This document shows, one piece after another, positions 1 through 8,011 of a stretch of 64,000 bases of DNA (within the stretch, counting starts at the first letter, position 1; every line of letters begins with the position of its first letter). The DNA is taken from assembly GCF_030758415.1 (NCBI RefSeq), contig NZ_CP132334.1, positions 372,001 through 436,000 of the forward strand, given 5' to 3'. A program made the position numbers and the translations under genes. Source of the DNA: Parvularcula sp. IMCC14364 (GTDB taxonomy: Bacteria; Pseudomonadota; Alphaproteobacteria; Caulobacterales; Parvularculaceae). The notes under the pieces are model-generated. The model made no database searches. It was not told where the DNA came from and worked only from the letters and a program-made list of their open reading frames with translations.

Positions 1-273
1 ATCCTCTCTGGTGGATCAGGAAGTGATACGCTCACCGGTAAGGTCGGATCCGATACCTTTGTCTTTGAAGCTGGTCACGAGCAGGTCGAGGTAACTGACT
101 TCAAGGACGACGTGGACACGCTGGACCTTTCTTCGTACGGGTTCTCAAACGTCTCTGAGGCGACAGCATTGATGAGTGAGGTTGATGGGGACGTCCTGTT
201 TGTCTCGGGCGGTGATACACTGACCCTTCGGAACATCACCATCGTAGCCCTGCAGGACGACATCGCGATTTAA
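1..273 (+). CDS. C-terminal end of an RTX-type calcium-binding protein (5' truncated by window edge)
   Basis: The frame is open from base 1 and stops at TAA 271-273, giving the last 90 residues of a larger protein. The first 20 residues contain a GGSGSD repeat followed by a GSDTFVF motif. These are typical of the glycine/aspartate nonapeptide repeats of hemolysin-type (RTX) proteins, which bind calcium in a parallel beta-roll. The rest is an acidic, beta-rich tail, as seen before type I secretion signals. From family knowledge such proteins are exported by a type I ABC system and fold outside the cell; the upstream function (protease, adhesin, lipase) cannot be told here. It ends tail-to-tail with the PilZ gene, overlapping by 4 bases. 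Confidence 0.8.
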   Translation: MLSGGSGSDTLTGKVGSDTFVFEAGHEQVEVTDFKDDVDTLDLSSYGFSNVSEATALMSEVDGDVLFVSGGDTLTLRNITIVALQDDIAI

Positions 274-620
274 GCGAGCTGTTTTCTGACACCGATGGCC
301 TTGCCCCGTTGCCAGACCTTTTCAACTTGCCCGGAGTAGATTGAGGCTTCGACCTTGAAGTGTGAGGGCAGGTTGGTCCGATTTTTTAGGATCAGTTTGG
401 CACCGGTCTCGGAGTGATCAGCGACCCGAGCGAGTATGAACCCATCTATGTAGATGACCCTAGCGTCCTCATTGACGACCTCTCGGACAGTGCGCCGAAA
501 CTGGTCAGATGACGAGAAGGTTGAGATCGTGGCGCAATCGAAGGTGCCAGGCGCCAAGCTCAACTCAATCTGTCGCAGCAGGTTCAATATGTCTTCGTCT
601 GTAAATCTTTTCCTTGCCAT
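270..620 (-). CDS. Small PilZ-domain protein with a transposase-OrfA-like N-terminus
   Basis: 116 residues. Residues 40-112 fit a PilZ domain: R42-x-x-x-R46 and D68-x-S70-x-x-G73 are the two cyclic di-GMP binding motifs, and a VWQRGKAIGV stretch matches the end of the PilZ barrel. The protein is therefore likely a cytoplasmic c-di-GMP receptor acting on an unknown target. Residues 1-24 (KRFTDEDILNLLRQIE and following) look like the start of IS3-family OrfA proteins instead of a usual PilZ leader, suggesting that a PilZ gene acquired its start from a mobile element. It is preceded by a plausible ribosome binding site (aggtact) and has no operon partner. The PilZ call is fairly firm; the origin of the N-terminus is inference. 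Confidence 0.7.
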   Translation of the reverse strand: MARKRFTDEDILNLLRQIELSLAPGTFDCATISTFSSSDQFRRTVREVVNEDARVIYIDGFILARVADHSETGAKLILKNRTNLPSHFKVEASIYSGQVEKVWQRGKAIGVRKQLA

Positions 621-723
621 CCCAGTACCTCCAAAGCTCGTAGAATATCACGATTTAGGTAGCTCAGTTATAGGGGGCTAAGACAATGTTACCACGGTCT
701 TAAGGCCGGCAAAGACTGAACGC

Positions 724-750
724 AAAAAAGCCGCATCGGGTGATGCGGCT
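724..750 (-). terminator. Rho-independent terminator of rpsU
   Basis: A 9-bp stem (729-737 with 742-750) has a 4-base loop. Read on the minus strand it is followed by a run of T, and it lies about 40 bases beyond the rpsU stop codon. Confidence 0.85.
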
Positions 751-790
751 TTGAAAAAAAAATATGAGGCCATGGGCCCGGCAGACCAGC

Positions 791-1000
791 CTAGATCAGG
801 CCTTCGCGCTGCATCCGCTTGCGCTCCAGTTTGCGGGCACGACGCACGGCCTCGGCTTTCTGACGCGCTTTGCGCTCTGATGGCTTTTCGTAATACTTCC
901 GGCGTTTCATTTCCCGGAATGTACCTTCGCGTTGCATTTTCTTCTTCAGGGCGCGCAATGCCTGTTCGACATTGTTCTCGCGGACGACGATGTTAACGAT
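791..1000 (-). CDS. rpsU: 30S ribosomal protein S21, apparently started at ATC
   Basis: 69 residues matching bS21 along its full length: [20 protein letters not shown] near the start, then the EKPSER region and a basic tail. S21 binds the small ribosomal subunit near the anti-Shine-Dalgarno region. No ATG, GTG or TTG is in frame upstream. An AAGGAGG on the minus strand (1010-1016) sits 8 bases before an ATC codon (998-1000), and starting there gives M-V-N-I-V-V-R, the exact family N-terminus. The only other in-frame option is CTG two codons earlier, too close to the ribosome binding site. The gene is divergent from a COQ9 gene, a conserved alphaproteobacterial arrangement. Identity is certain; the ATC start is inferred from alignment and spacing. 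Confidence 0.95.
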   Translation of the reverse strand: MVNIVVRENNVEQALRALKKKMQREGTFREMKRRKYYEKPSERKARQKAEAVRRARKLERKRMQREGLI

Positions 1001-1053
1001 GGCCAGGGCCTCCTTGTAAGACCTGCCCCAATCCGCATGGGCACAGGCAGTTC

Positions 1054-1074
1054 AAAAAAAACCGGTCAGACCGG
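1054..1074 (-). promoter_or_regulatory. Terminator-like hairpin in the rpsU leader (possible attenuator)
   Basis: On the minus strand a CCGGT/ACCGG stem (1062-1066 with 1070-1074, 3-base loop) is followed directly by eight T. It lies about 40 bases upstream of the rpsU ribosome binding site. Because the next gene upstream is divergent, the hairpin can only serve the rpsU transcript or a transcript reading into it. The short stem makes it a modest terminator; a role in attenuation is inference. Confidence 0.45.
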
Positions 1075-1225
1075 CAGTGTCGGATACCAGCCGAAAACTG
1101 GCAAAAAAAAAGCGTTCCCTTGAAGTCAGACCTCAATGGAACTGGCGCCATAGCAAACAGACATTGGAATGTCCACTCTCAAGATATATGTAAGGCACAG
1201 GAAATGATCCAAAAGGAGGTCACTG

Positions 1226-1954
1226 ATGGCCGCTCAAAAAAAAGCTGAGACGCCGGGCAGCAACGATGCCGGTGTTGCCGACGATCTGGAAGACCTGCGC
1301 CACGCCATTCTGGAAGAAATCCGCATGGAAGCCGTGTTTGACGGCTGGACGCCGCAGAGCCTAAAGCGGGCAAGCTTTGCCGCTGGCATGTCCCAGGAAG
1401 AATGGTCACGGGGCGACCTCTATCGCGCCTTTCCGGACGGCATCGCCGATGTGCTGACCTTCTGGAGCGAACAGACAGACCTGCAGATGGCAGAAGACTA
1501 TGAAAATGCTGATCCCGCGCCCCAGCGCATTCGCGACAAGGTGACCTGGCTGGTTCGCCGCCGTCTTGAATTGCTGGATGAGCATCGCGAGGCCGCCCGC
1601 CGGGCCGCTGCAACACTGGCCCTGCCGCCTTATGCCAATGTGGCCCGGCGCCTGACATGGGCCACGTCAGATGCAATCTGGCGTGCCTTGGGCGATACGT
1701 CTACGGATTATAATTACTATACCAAGCGCACCATTCTCAGCGGGGTCTGGCTATCCACATTCTCCAAATGGCTCGCCGAAGAAGAGCTGGAAGGGGACAA
1801 CGCCTATGCAGCGACCTGGGCTTTCCTCGATGACCGCATCGGCAATGTGATGCAGTTCGAGAAGGTCAAATCAAAGGTCCTGAAAGCAGTGCCCGATTCC
1901 TCAAAACTGTTCGGCTTTCTCGGCAAAGCGAGGTATGGCGGCGGCAGCAAGTGA
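1226..1954 (+). CDS. coq9: COQ9-family protein, ubiquinone biosynthesis
   Basis: 242 residues with the COQ9 family layout: an N-terminal helix-turn-helix-like region of TetR fold and the C-terminal segment around WRALGDTSTDYNYYTKR that marks the family. The bacterial family was first named for being transcribed divergently from rpsU, exactly as here. COQ9 is a lipid-binding helper that presents ubiquinone intermediates to the hydroxylase COQ7. It is membrane-associated in the cytoplasm. A perfect AAGGAGGT ribosome binding site lies 7 bases before the ATG. It ends 12 bases before the converging purK gene. Confidence 0.92.
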   Translation: MAAQKKAETPGSNDAGVADDLEDLRHAILEEIRMEAVFDGWTPQSLKRASFAAGMSQEEWSRGDLYRAFPDGIADVLTFWSEQTDLQMAEDYENADPAPQRIRDKVTWLVRRRLELLDEHREAARRAAATLALPPYANVARRLTWATSDAIWRALGDTSTDYNYYTKRTILSGVWLSTFSKWLAEEELEGDNAYAATWAFLDDRIGNVMQFEKVKSKVLKAVPDSSKLFGFLGKARYGGGSK

Positions 1955-1966
1955 GACTGTATCGAC

Positions 1967-3049
1967 TCAGCGCCGGGCAGATAAATAGGTCACGTGGCCC
2001 ATCTTGCGGCCGGGGCGCATCTCTTTCTTGCCATAGAGGGTGAGCTTCGCCTTGTCCTGCGCGGCATGGGCCGACCAGTCGGCGGCATCCTCGCCAATCA
2101 GGTTCTCCATTCTGGCATCTGAATGGCGCGCTGTACTGCCAAAAGGCCAGCCACATATGGCGCGGATATGCGCTTCGAACTGCCCCATATAGCAGGCATC
2201 AGCGGTCCAGTGACCTGAATTATGTACCCGTGGTGCCATTTCGTTGACCCGCAACAGGCCTGATTTCTCAACGAAGAATTCCACCGCCAGCACGCCAATA
2301 TAGTCAAGTTCCTGCGCGATCTGCGTCGCGATTTCTTTCGCTCTGTCCTGCACCTCAGCGGTGATACTGCCGGGTACGGAAGAAACCCGCAATATACCGT
2401 CCTTGTGTACATTTTCCGGCGGATCATAGGTAACATGACCAAGTGTGCTGCGCGCCAGGATGATTGAAATCTCCCGCTCGAAGGGCACAAACCCTTCCAT
2501 GATGCCCGGTGCACCCTGCAAGGACTGCCAGGCCGTCGTAGCCTCGCTTTCTTCGTGAATAACCTGCTGGCCCTTGCCGTCATAGCCAAGGCGCCGTGTC
2601 TTCATGATGGCGGGAATGCCCGTCACATTCAGGGCGAAACTGGCCGCTTCGGCATTGGCGACCGGCATGAACGGCGCGGTTTCAATACCAAGGTCCTTGC
2701 AGAAGCGTTTCTCTGTCAGTCTGTCCTGGGCCACTTCCAGGGCGCGCTTGCCCGGCCGCAACAGGCCGCCTGCCTCAAGCACCATATCGGCGCAGGCAAC
2801 CGGCACATTCTCGAATTCATAGGTGACCACATCCACGGCGGCGACAAACTGCTCTATGGCAGCCGCATCCGTATAATCCGCGTGGGTCCAGTCAGTGGCG
2901 ACTTCGCCTGCCGGGCATTTTTCGTCAGGGCACAGGATATGCGTCCGGAAGCCAAGGCTGGTTGCTGCTTGTGACAGCATCCGGCCAAGCTGTCCGCCCC
3001 CGAGAATACCAATCGTGCTGCCCGGGGGCAGGGGCGCGCTCTTGCTCAT
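1967..3049 (-). CDS. purK: 5-(carboxyamino)imidazole ribonucleotide synthase
   Basis: 360 residues, usual length for PurK. The N-terminus carries GILGGGQLGRML, the nucleotide-binding start of the ATP-grasp fold, followed by TRRLGYDGKGQ and NEMAPRVHNSGHW, typical PurK motifs. It uses ATP and bicarbonate to carboxylate aminoimidazole ribonucleotide in de novo purine synthesis. The open frame extends 70 codons further upstream inside purE, but the ATG at 3049, four bases after the purE stop, is the right start by family alignment and by translational coupling. It forms an operon with purE, purE first. Confidence 0.96.
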   Translation of the reverse strand: MSKSAPLPPGSTIGILGGGQLGRMLSQAATSLGFRTHILCPDEKCPAGEVATDWTHADYTDAAAIEQFVAAVDVVTYEFENVPVACADMVLEAGGLLRPGKRALEVAQDRLTEKRFCKDLGIETAPFMPVANAEAASFALNVTGIPAIMKTRRLGYDGKGQQVIHEESEATTAWQSLQGAPGIMEGFVPFEREISIILARSTLGHVTYDPPENVHKDGILRVSSVPGSITAEVQDRAKEIATQIAQELDYIGVLAVEFFVEKSGLLRVNEMAPRVHNSGHWTADACYMGQFEAHIRAICGWPFGSTARHSDARMENLIGEDAADWSAHAAQDKAKLTLYGKKEMRPGRKMGHVTYLSARR

Positions 3050-3053
3050 TTTG

Positions 3054-3545
3054 TCAGTCTCCGGAAGGTGTCTCGGCAACGCTTTGCGTCTGTGCATCGC
3101 GCCAGGCGTCAAGGCGCGTTGCCAGCGCGGGATCAAAAGCTGCCAGAACGGCTGCGGCCAGCAGTCCGGCATTGGCCGCGCCGGCATCGCCCACGGCCAG
3201 TGTGCCCACGGGCACGCCTTTTGGCATCTGTGCAATCGACAAGAGGCTGTCGAGCCCATCCAGGGTCTTGCTGTGCACCGGCACCCCGAAAACCGGCAGC
3301 GGCGTCATGGCTGCGGTCATGCCCGGCAAGTGGGCCGCCCCGCCAGCCCCGGCAATGATGACTTTCAGGCCGCGCTCTTTGGCGCTTTGGGCATATTCAT
3401 AAAGACGTTTGGGGGTGCGATGGGCGGAGACAATCTTTGCTTCATGGGCGATCTCCAGCGCTTCCAAAACCTCGGCGGCCTTGCGCATTGTCGGCCAGTC
3501 GGACTGGCTGCCCATGATAATCCCGACAAGAGGAGCGTCTGCCAT
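3054..3545 (-). CDS. purE: N5-carboxyaminoimidazole ribonucleotide mutase
   Basis: 163 residues, a class I PurE. The signature GSQSDWPTM is at residues 12-20, SAHRTP carries the catalytic histidine, and [12 protein letters not shown] is the substrate loop. It rearranges N5-CAIR, made by the downstream purK product, to 4-carboxy-AIR. The C-terminal tail of about 15 residues is polar and not part of the core. It is the first gene of the purEK operon; a divergent GGDEF gene starts 200 bases away. Confidence 0.97.
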   Translation of the reverse strand: MADAPLVGIIMGSQSDWPTMRKAAEVLEALEIAHEAKIVSAHRTPKRLYEYAQSAKERGLKVIIAGAGGAAHLPGMTAAMTPLPVFGVPVHSKTLDGLDSLLSIAQMPKGVPVGTLAVGDAGAANAGLLAAAVLAAFDPALATRLDAWRDAQTQSVAETPSGD

Positions 3546-3745
3546 GCATCACCTTTCCGGTGGTTCAGGAAAACAACGCTTATAGCAAATTCAAAATTGC
3601 AGGCAATCAGCTTACAGGTCATTGTCTGATCGCGCAGTCTCGCGGTGAAAACCGTTCCCAATAATTTCAAATGCGAGGCAACGGCTTTGCTTTTTTTAAG
3701 GAATTTTCCACTACTGTTAAGAGGCAGTTTCTATAAGGGCGTAAG

Positions 3746-4411
3746 ATGCAGAACAAACTCAGCAAGCAGGAGCAGCTCCGGCAATCCCAGGCGGAAGCAC
3801 AGGCACTGATCGACCTGCCGGAAGAAAAGGTTACCGGGGAAGTTCGACAGCGGATCAACTTTCTTGAAAGTGAAGTCACGCGCCTGAGAGCAGAACTGGG
3901 GGAGGCGCGCAAGCGCGTCTCTGAACTGGTGGAGCTGGCTGATCGTGATCCCCTGATCGAGATCATGAACCGCCGCGCCTTCGTGCGCGAGCTGAGCCGG
4001 GTAATGGCCGCCGTGGAGCGGTATAATTTCAAATCCAATCTGGTCTATCTTGACCTGAACGGCCTCAAGGCCATCAATGACAATCATGGTCACGCAGCTG
4101 GTGATGCCGTGCTCAAGCGCATTGGCGAAACCCTGGCCGCGCAGATACGCCAGACCGATGCCGTCGGTCGTCTCGGCGGGGATGAGTTTGGCCTTTTGCT
4201 CACCCATACGTCGACGGAAATGGCCGAAGTGAAAATGAGCCAGCTGGCCAGCATCATTTCGGCCAAGCCGATGATCTGGAACAACTGTGCCTTGCAGGTC
4301 TCCATCTCCTACGGCGTGTTCCCGATTCTTCAGGGAAATTGCATCGAGGAAACGCTGATCGAGGCAGACCGGGCCATGTATGCCCAGAAGCAGGCCAAAC
4401 GCCAAGCCTGA
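3746..4411 (+). CDS. Soluble GGDEF diguanylate cyclase
   Basis: 221 residues. Residues 1-70 are charged and heptad-like, probably a coiled coil; residues 72-217 are a GGDEF domain with intact GGDEF at about 144-148 and the inhibitory-site motif RQTD five residues before it. It should make cyclic di-GMP from two GTP and be subject to product inhibition. There is no membrane segment or sensory domain, so regulation is likely through oligomerisation of the coiled coil or through a partner. Monocistronic; the gene after it converges. Confidence 0.9.
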   Translation: MQNKLSKQEQLRQSQAEAQALIDLPEEKVTGEVRQRINFLESEVTRLRAELGEARKRVSELVELADRDPLIEIMNRRAFVRELSRVMAAVERYNFKSNLVYLDLNGLKAINDNHGHAAGDAVLKRIGETLAAQIRQTDAVGRLGGDEFGLLLTHTSTEMAEVKMSQLASIISAKPMIWNNCALQVSISYGVFPILQGNCIEETLIEADRAMYAQKQAKRQA

Positions 4412-4471
4412 CCCAGCCGGACAGGATAAGGCGTACCGGGATCAGGTGGAACAGGATCAGATTGAAAGGGA

Positions 4472-4783
4472 TCAGGCGATGATGTCGGGCGTGACATCGC
4501 CTTTCAGTTTGGAGATGCGGTCTTTCAGCGCGAGCTTGCGCTTCTTCATGCGCTGCAGGGTCAGCCGGTCATAAGGCATGCGCTCTTCCATCGTCGCAAT
4601 CGCCTGATCGAGATCACGGTGTTCCTGTTCAAGGTCCTGCACACGAATCATGACGCCTTCATCATTGACGGCGGCTTCGTGATTATCCTCCGACTGAGAG
4701 AGCGTGTTCTCTTCGGGCTGCGAACTGACGACGGTCAGTTTGGGCTTCTTATGATCGTCTCCGCCAGAGTTTACGTCAGACAT
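4472..4783 (-). CDS. DUF465 (YdcH-like) small coiled-coil protein
   Basis: 103 residues. The C-terminal 60 (H-x-x-LDQAI, MPYDRL, LQRMKKRKLALKDRISKLKG) match DUF465; the N-terminal 40 are acidic and disordered. The ATG at 4783 was chosen because it lies within the end of the upstream gene (8-base overlap), as in translational coupling, and because the extra 18 codons of the open frame have no family match. The family function is unknown. It is the last gene of a ubiX-TIGR02444-DUF465 operon. A second, shorter DUF465 gene lies on the other side of ubiX. Confidence 0.85.
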   Translation of the reverse strand: MSDVNSGGDDHKKPKLTVVSSQPEENTLSQSEDNHEAAVNDEGVMIRVQDLEQEHRDLDQAIATMEERMPYDRLTLQRMKKRKLALKDRISKLKGDVTPDIIA

Positions 4784-5360
4784 CTGTGTTCCGGTTTTCC
4801 GTGTTGATAAGTTGCTGCGCCTCCGCGAACAGATCACTGGCGCGCTCCATCCGGCCTTCTACGCTTAATTGCCCGGCGGGTTCAAGTTTAAGGCAGAGCT
4901 GGCGATACAATCTGAAATAGCGTTGGGCTGCCGCCGGATCTGCGCCGTCTGAGGCCGCGCCCTCAGCCGCGTCGCGTGTCGCAGCAGCAAGAAATTCCTG
5001 TTCCAGCCGCTCTGTCTCCAGTTCCAGATTTTTGACTTCCCGGCGCACCCCCTTGCAGGCCTTCCTGGTCAGGACGTCCTTCATGTCTTTCATGTCCCGG
5101 CGCAGTTTGCGCAATGGCACAGTGACACGGCAGTGCCAGCTTTGCGTACTGCGCAACAGTTCCGTTGTCTGATCTTCACTCAGGCCGGGATACCAGTGCC
5201 CCGCCCAGAAACACCAGAGGATCAAATTCACATCGAGGTCGAATTCATCCTGCAGGTTCAAAAGCACTTCCGGCAGGCCGGAAACATCATAGGTTTTCAG
5301 GGACCAGTCCCAGAACTCAGGCGGGCTCTGCGTTGGCGCTGTGGCCGTGTCTTGTGTCAT
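4776..5360 (-). CDS. TIGR02444-family (DUF2390) protein
   Basis: 194 residues. The first 60 residues (FWDWSLKTYDVSGLPEVLL, then LDVNLILWCFWAGHW) are the mark of the TIGR02444 family, a conserved proteobacterial family without known function. The central part is charged and helical, with a predicted coiled coil around residues 75-125. No signal peptide is seen, so it is probably cytoplasmic. The start overlaps the ubiX stop by ATGA and the stop lies within the start region of the DUF465 gene, so all three are translationally coupled. Confidence 0.85.
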   Translation of the reverse strand: MTQDTATAPTQSPPEFWDWSLKTYDVSGLPEVLLNLQDEFDLDVNLILWCFWAGHWYPGLSEDQTTELLRSTQSWHCRVTVPLRKLRRDMKDMKDVLTRKACKGVRREVKNLELETERLEQEFLAAATRDAAEGAASDGADPAAAQRYFRLYRQLCLKLEPAGQLSVEGRMERASDLFAEAQQLINTENRNTDV

Positions 5361-5944
5361 CTTTGTCCCTTGGTCAGGTCTTCACCCCAGCGTTTTGTCG
5401 CTGCTGCTTCAATGCCATAAAGATCCAGCACCCGGCAAACCGACTGGGTCACGATCTCGTCCACGCTTTGCGGTTCGGCATAAAACGCGGGCAGGGGCGG
5501 GGCAATAACCGCCCCCATTTCGGCAAGGCTTGTCATGGTCCGCAAATGGCCAAGGTGAAAAGGCGTCTCCCGCACCATCAGGGTCAGCAGGCGCTTTTCT
5601 TTCAGCATCACATCCGCTGCCCGGGTAATCAGACCGGCGGTAACCCCGGTGGCAATCTCGGACATGGTGCGCACAGAGCAGGGCGCGATTATCATGCCCA
5701 TGGTTCTGAAGGAGCCGGACGCGATTGCCGCGCCAATATCTCCCGGGGCATAAACCGCATCCGCCAGGTCCTTGATGTCGGCGGCCTTCTGCTCAAGCTC
5801 GTAGCTGACCGTCATTTCTGCCGGTTTCGACATTACCAGATGGGTTTCGATATCGGTTCCGCGCAGAACTTCCAGCAGGCGCTTGCCGTAAACCACCCCG
5901 GAGGCACCGGTTATGCCCACAACAAGTCTGGCCGAATCTGCCAT
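5357..5944 (-). CDS. ubiX: Flavin prenyltransferase UbiX
   Basis: 195 residues, usual length. The N-terminal GITGASGVVYGKRLLE motif binds FMN; the IIAPCSVRTMSEIATG and VRETPFHLGHLRTM stretches line the active site. UbiX attaches dimethylallyl phosphate to FMN to make the prenylated flavin needed by the decarboxylase UbiD in ubiquinone synthesis. No ubiD is in the window. First gene of a three-gene operon. Confidence 0.96.
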   Translation of the reverse strand: MADSARLVVGITGASGVVYGKRLLEVLRGTDIETHLVMSKPAEMTVSYELEQKAADIKDLADAVYAPGDIGAAIASGSFRTMGMIIAPCSVRTMSEIATGVTAGLITRAADVMLKEKRLLTLMVRETPFHLGHLRTMTSLAEMGAVIAPPLPAFYAEPQSVDEIVTQSVCRVLDLYGIEAAATKRWGEDLTKGQR

Positions 5945-6172
5945 ATATCACTGTCCCTTCGCCTGACGATTTATTCCAGCAGGATCATATACATAGATAG
6001 TTATCCCCATTTTAACACCTTCTTGCGTGACAAACGCTCTTTTTGGGTGTGTAATCCAAGGTCTGGATACGTTAGCGACATATTCATTTCGCTTGAGACT
6101 GGCCTTGATACGCAAACCGGGCCAGCCTCCCATCCAGTTTTTTTTCAAACCCCAACTGAAAGGAGAGCAATC

Positions 6173-6349
6173 ATGTCGATTGAAGCACGTGTGCAGTCAC
6201 TGAGTGAGAGACATCGTGAACTGGATAATGCGTTGAATGAGGAGGTCAGTTATCCGGCGTTTGATGAAGACAGGGTGCAGGAACTCAAGCGCCGCAAGCT
6301 GGCGATCAAGGATGAGCTTGAACAGTTGAAAACAAAGCTGCCGAATTGA
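6173..6349 (+). CDS. Short DUF465 (YdcH-like) protein
   Basis: 58 residues, the whole protein being the DUF465 helical hairpin: RVQSLSERHRELDNALN, then ELKRRKLAIKDELEQLK. An AAAGGAGAG ribosome binding site lies 7 bases before the ATG. The open frame goes on far upstream, but that part runs antisense through ubiX and is not coding. A strong terminator follows. The function is unknown; it is a paralogue of the DUF465 gene at 4472-4783. Confidence 0.88.
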   Translation: MSIEARVQSLSERHRELDNALNEEVSYPAFDEDRVQELKRRKLAIKDELEQLKTKLPN

Positions 6350-6375
6350 CAAAAGGCACACAAACCAGCGATCAG

Positions 6376-6399
6376 GCGCCCCGGCAACGGGGCGCTTTT
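6376..6399 (+). terminator. Rho-independent terminator after the short DUF465 gene
   Basis: A perfect 8-bp GC-rich stem (GCGCCCCG with CGGGGCGC) with a GCAA tetraloop is followed by TTTT. Confidence 0.9.
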
Positions 6400-6473
6400 G
6401 CGTCGCACCGGGGGCCGGGCCGGTTGCCGTATTATCTCACCGGACTACGCGATCAGGAGCATTAGGGAACACC

Positions 6474-7286
6474 ATGGGCAGCAGATCAGTTATCGTGACA
6501 GGCGCCGGTTCCGGCATTGGCCGGGCCGTGGCAGAGCGCTTTGCCAGCAGTGGCGACAGGCTCGTTCTAGTGGACAAGGATGAACAGAGCGGTCGCCAGG
6601 TGACCGAGATGATCGCCAAGCAGGGACGGGATGTGAGCTTCCTGCATATGGATGTCTCGAAGAAGCTCGACGTGCACAATGTGATTGCCGAGGCGCTTGA
6701 CCTTTATGACCGCATTGATGTGCTGGCGCATTGTGACGGATATTTCTTCTCGGCGCCGTTGCTGGAGATTTCCGAAGAAGATTTCGAAAAAACAATCCGT
6801 GCCAACCTGTTCAGCGTTTTCCTGCTCAATCAGGCGGTCGCCAAACAGATCATCAAGCAGTCAGGCGCGCTGGAAGATGGCGGCGTGGATCAGGCGCGCA
6901 CCGGGGCCATTGTCAATATCACCACAACGGAAGCGGTTACGGCCAGCGCCGACCATGCGCTGTTTGCGGCGGTACAGGGCGGAATCACACAACTGACCAA
7001 GGCTGTTGCCATGACGCTTTCACCTTACGGCGCACGTGCCAATGCGGTGGGTGTCGCCTCCATCCGCAAGGAACTGGAAGATACGGAAACGGACCTGTCG
7101 GGGCGCACACCGGACTCCGCCAAAATCACGCCCCTGTCGCGCAAGGGCGAACCCGAGGAAGCCGCGAATGCCATTCACTTCCTGGCCTCGCCGGAAGCGT
7201 CTTTCATTACCGGGCAGACACTGTTTGTTGATGGTGGCCGCCTTGCCATGCACGGGCAAGGCATGCCGAAAAAGAAAGAAGACTAG
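6474..7286 (+). CDS. Short-chain dehydrogenase/reductase-fold protein with a degenerate active site
   Basis: 270 residues with a Rossmann fold: TGAGSGIG at 9-16 binds the nucleotide and the C-terminal FITGQTLFVDGG is standard. The catalytic asparagine (N111) is kept, but the Y-x-x-x-K pair is replaced by F164-A-A-V-Q168, and the catalytic serine region reads NITTTEA. The codons (TTT and CAG) are unambiguous. By family knowledge loss of both tyrosine and lysine should abolish normal SDR oxidoreduction, so it may bind NAD(P) as a regulator or use another chemistry. The C-terminus is a basic KKK tail. Monocistronic; trcR converges with it. Confidence 0.85.
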   Translation: MGSRSVIVTGAGSGIGRAVAERFASSGDRLVLVDKDEQSGRQVTEMIAKQGRDVSFLHMDVSKKLDVHNVIAEALDLYDRIDVLAHCDGYFFSAPLLEISEEDFEKTIRANLFSVFLLNQAVAKQIIKQSGALEDGGVDQARTGAIVNITTTEAVTASADHALFAAVQGGITQLTKAVAMTLSPYGARANAVGVASIRKELEDTETDLSGRTPDSAKITPLSRKGEPEEAANAIHFLASPEASFITGQTLFVDGGRLAMHGQGMPKKKED

Positions 7287-7312
7287 GCGACGGCTCCCCG
7301 CCGCCCAAAGGC

Positions 7313-8011
7313 TCAGCTGTCAGATTTCTCACTGTCCATGTCAGTGAAATTCGAGAACACCTTGCTCATATCAACATCTTCCGGTGCTTTTTGCCCTTCC
7401 GGTTCCGCAGGCGCGGTGGTCTCGGCAGCCGGGCGCAATCTTGGTCCTTCGCTGGTTTCATCCGTTACCGGCTCAGGCGGCAGCTTGGATGCTGCTTTCT
7501 TTACGACCATGTCCAGTTCCATTTGTTTGCACAGACCAAGTGCGACCGGGTCACGTGGCTCCAGATTGGAGGAATTCCAGTGGCTGCGGTCACGGATAGA
7601 CTGGATCGTGGTTTTCGTGGTGCCCAGCAGTTTGGAAATCTGCGCGTCGCTGACTTCCGGATGATTGCGCACCATCCAGGCAATCGCGTCCGGGCGGTTC
7701 TGGCGCTTGGAAACAGGCGTATATTTAGGCTTCTTCTTGCTTGCCTTGGTGACGACTACTGTTTTCGGGCGCAGCAGCTTCAACCGGTATTTCGGGTCCG
7801 CTTCCCCTTTTTCAATTTCTTCCCGCGTCAGCTGGTTTTGTGACACCGGATCAATCCCGCGCACGCTGCCGGCCACATCACCATCAGCAATGCCTTTTAC
7901 TTCAAGTGGATGCAGGACACAGAAATCCGCGATCTGGTCAAAGGTCAGGGCTGTATTGTCAATCAGCCAGACTGCCGTCGCTTTCGGCATCAAAGGGGCG
8001 TCAGACATCAT
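7313..8011 (-). CDS. trcR: Cell-cycle transcriptional regulator TrcR (DUF1013)
   Basis: 232 residues. The first 165 match DUF1013: MPKATAVWLIDNTALTFDQIADFC, a helix-turn-helix-like segment around QISKLLGTTKTTIQSIRDR, and NLEPRDPVALGLC. The family is almost restricted to alphaproteobacteria and is tied to cell-cycle transcription. The C-terminal 65 residues are Pro/Glu/Ala-rich and disordered. Two ATG codons stand in tandem; the second, 7 bases from AAGGAG, may be the true start. The leader carries a stem-loop (8076-8096). Confidence 0.85.
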   Translation of the reverse strand: MMSDAPLMPKATAVWLIDNTALTFDQIADFCVLHPLEVKGIADGDVAGSVRGIDPVSQNQLTREEIEKGEADPKYRLKLLRPKTVVVTKASKKKPKYTPVSKRQNRPDAIAWMVRNHPEVSDAQISKLLGTTKTTIQSIRDRSHWNSSNLEPRDPVALGLCKQMELDMVVKKAASKLPPEPVTDETSEGPRLRPAAETTAPAEPEGQKAPEDVDMSKVFSNFTDMDSEKSDS

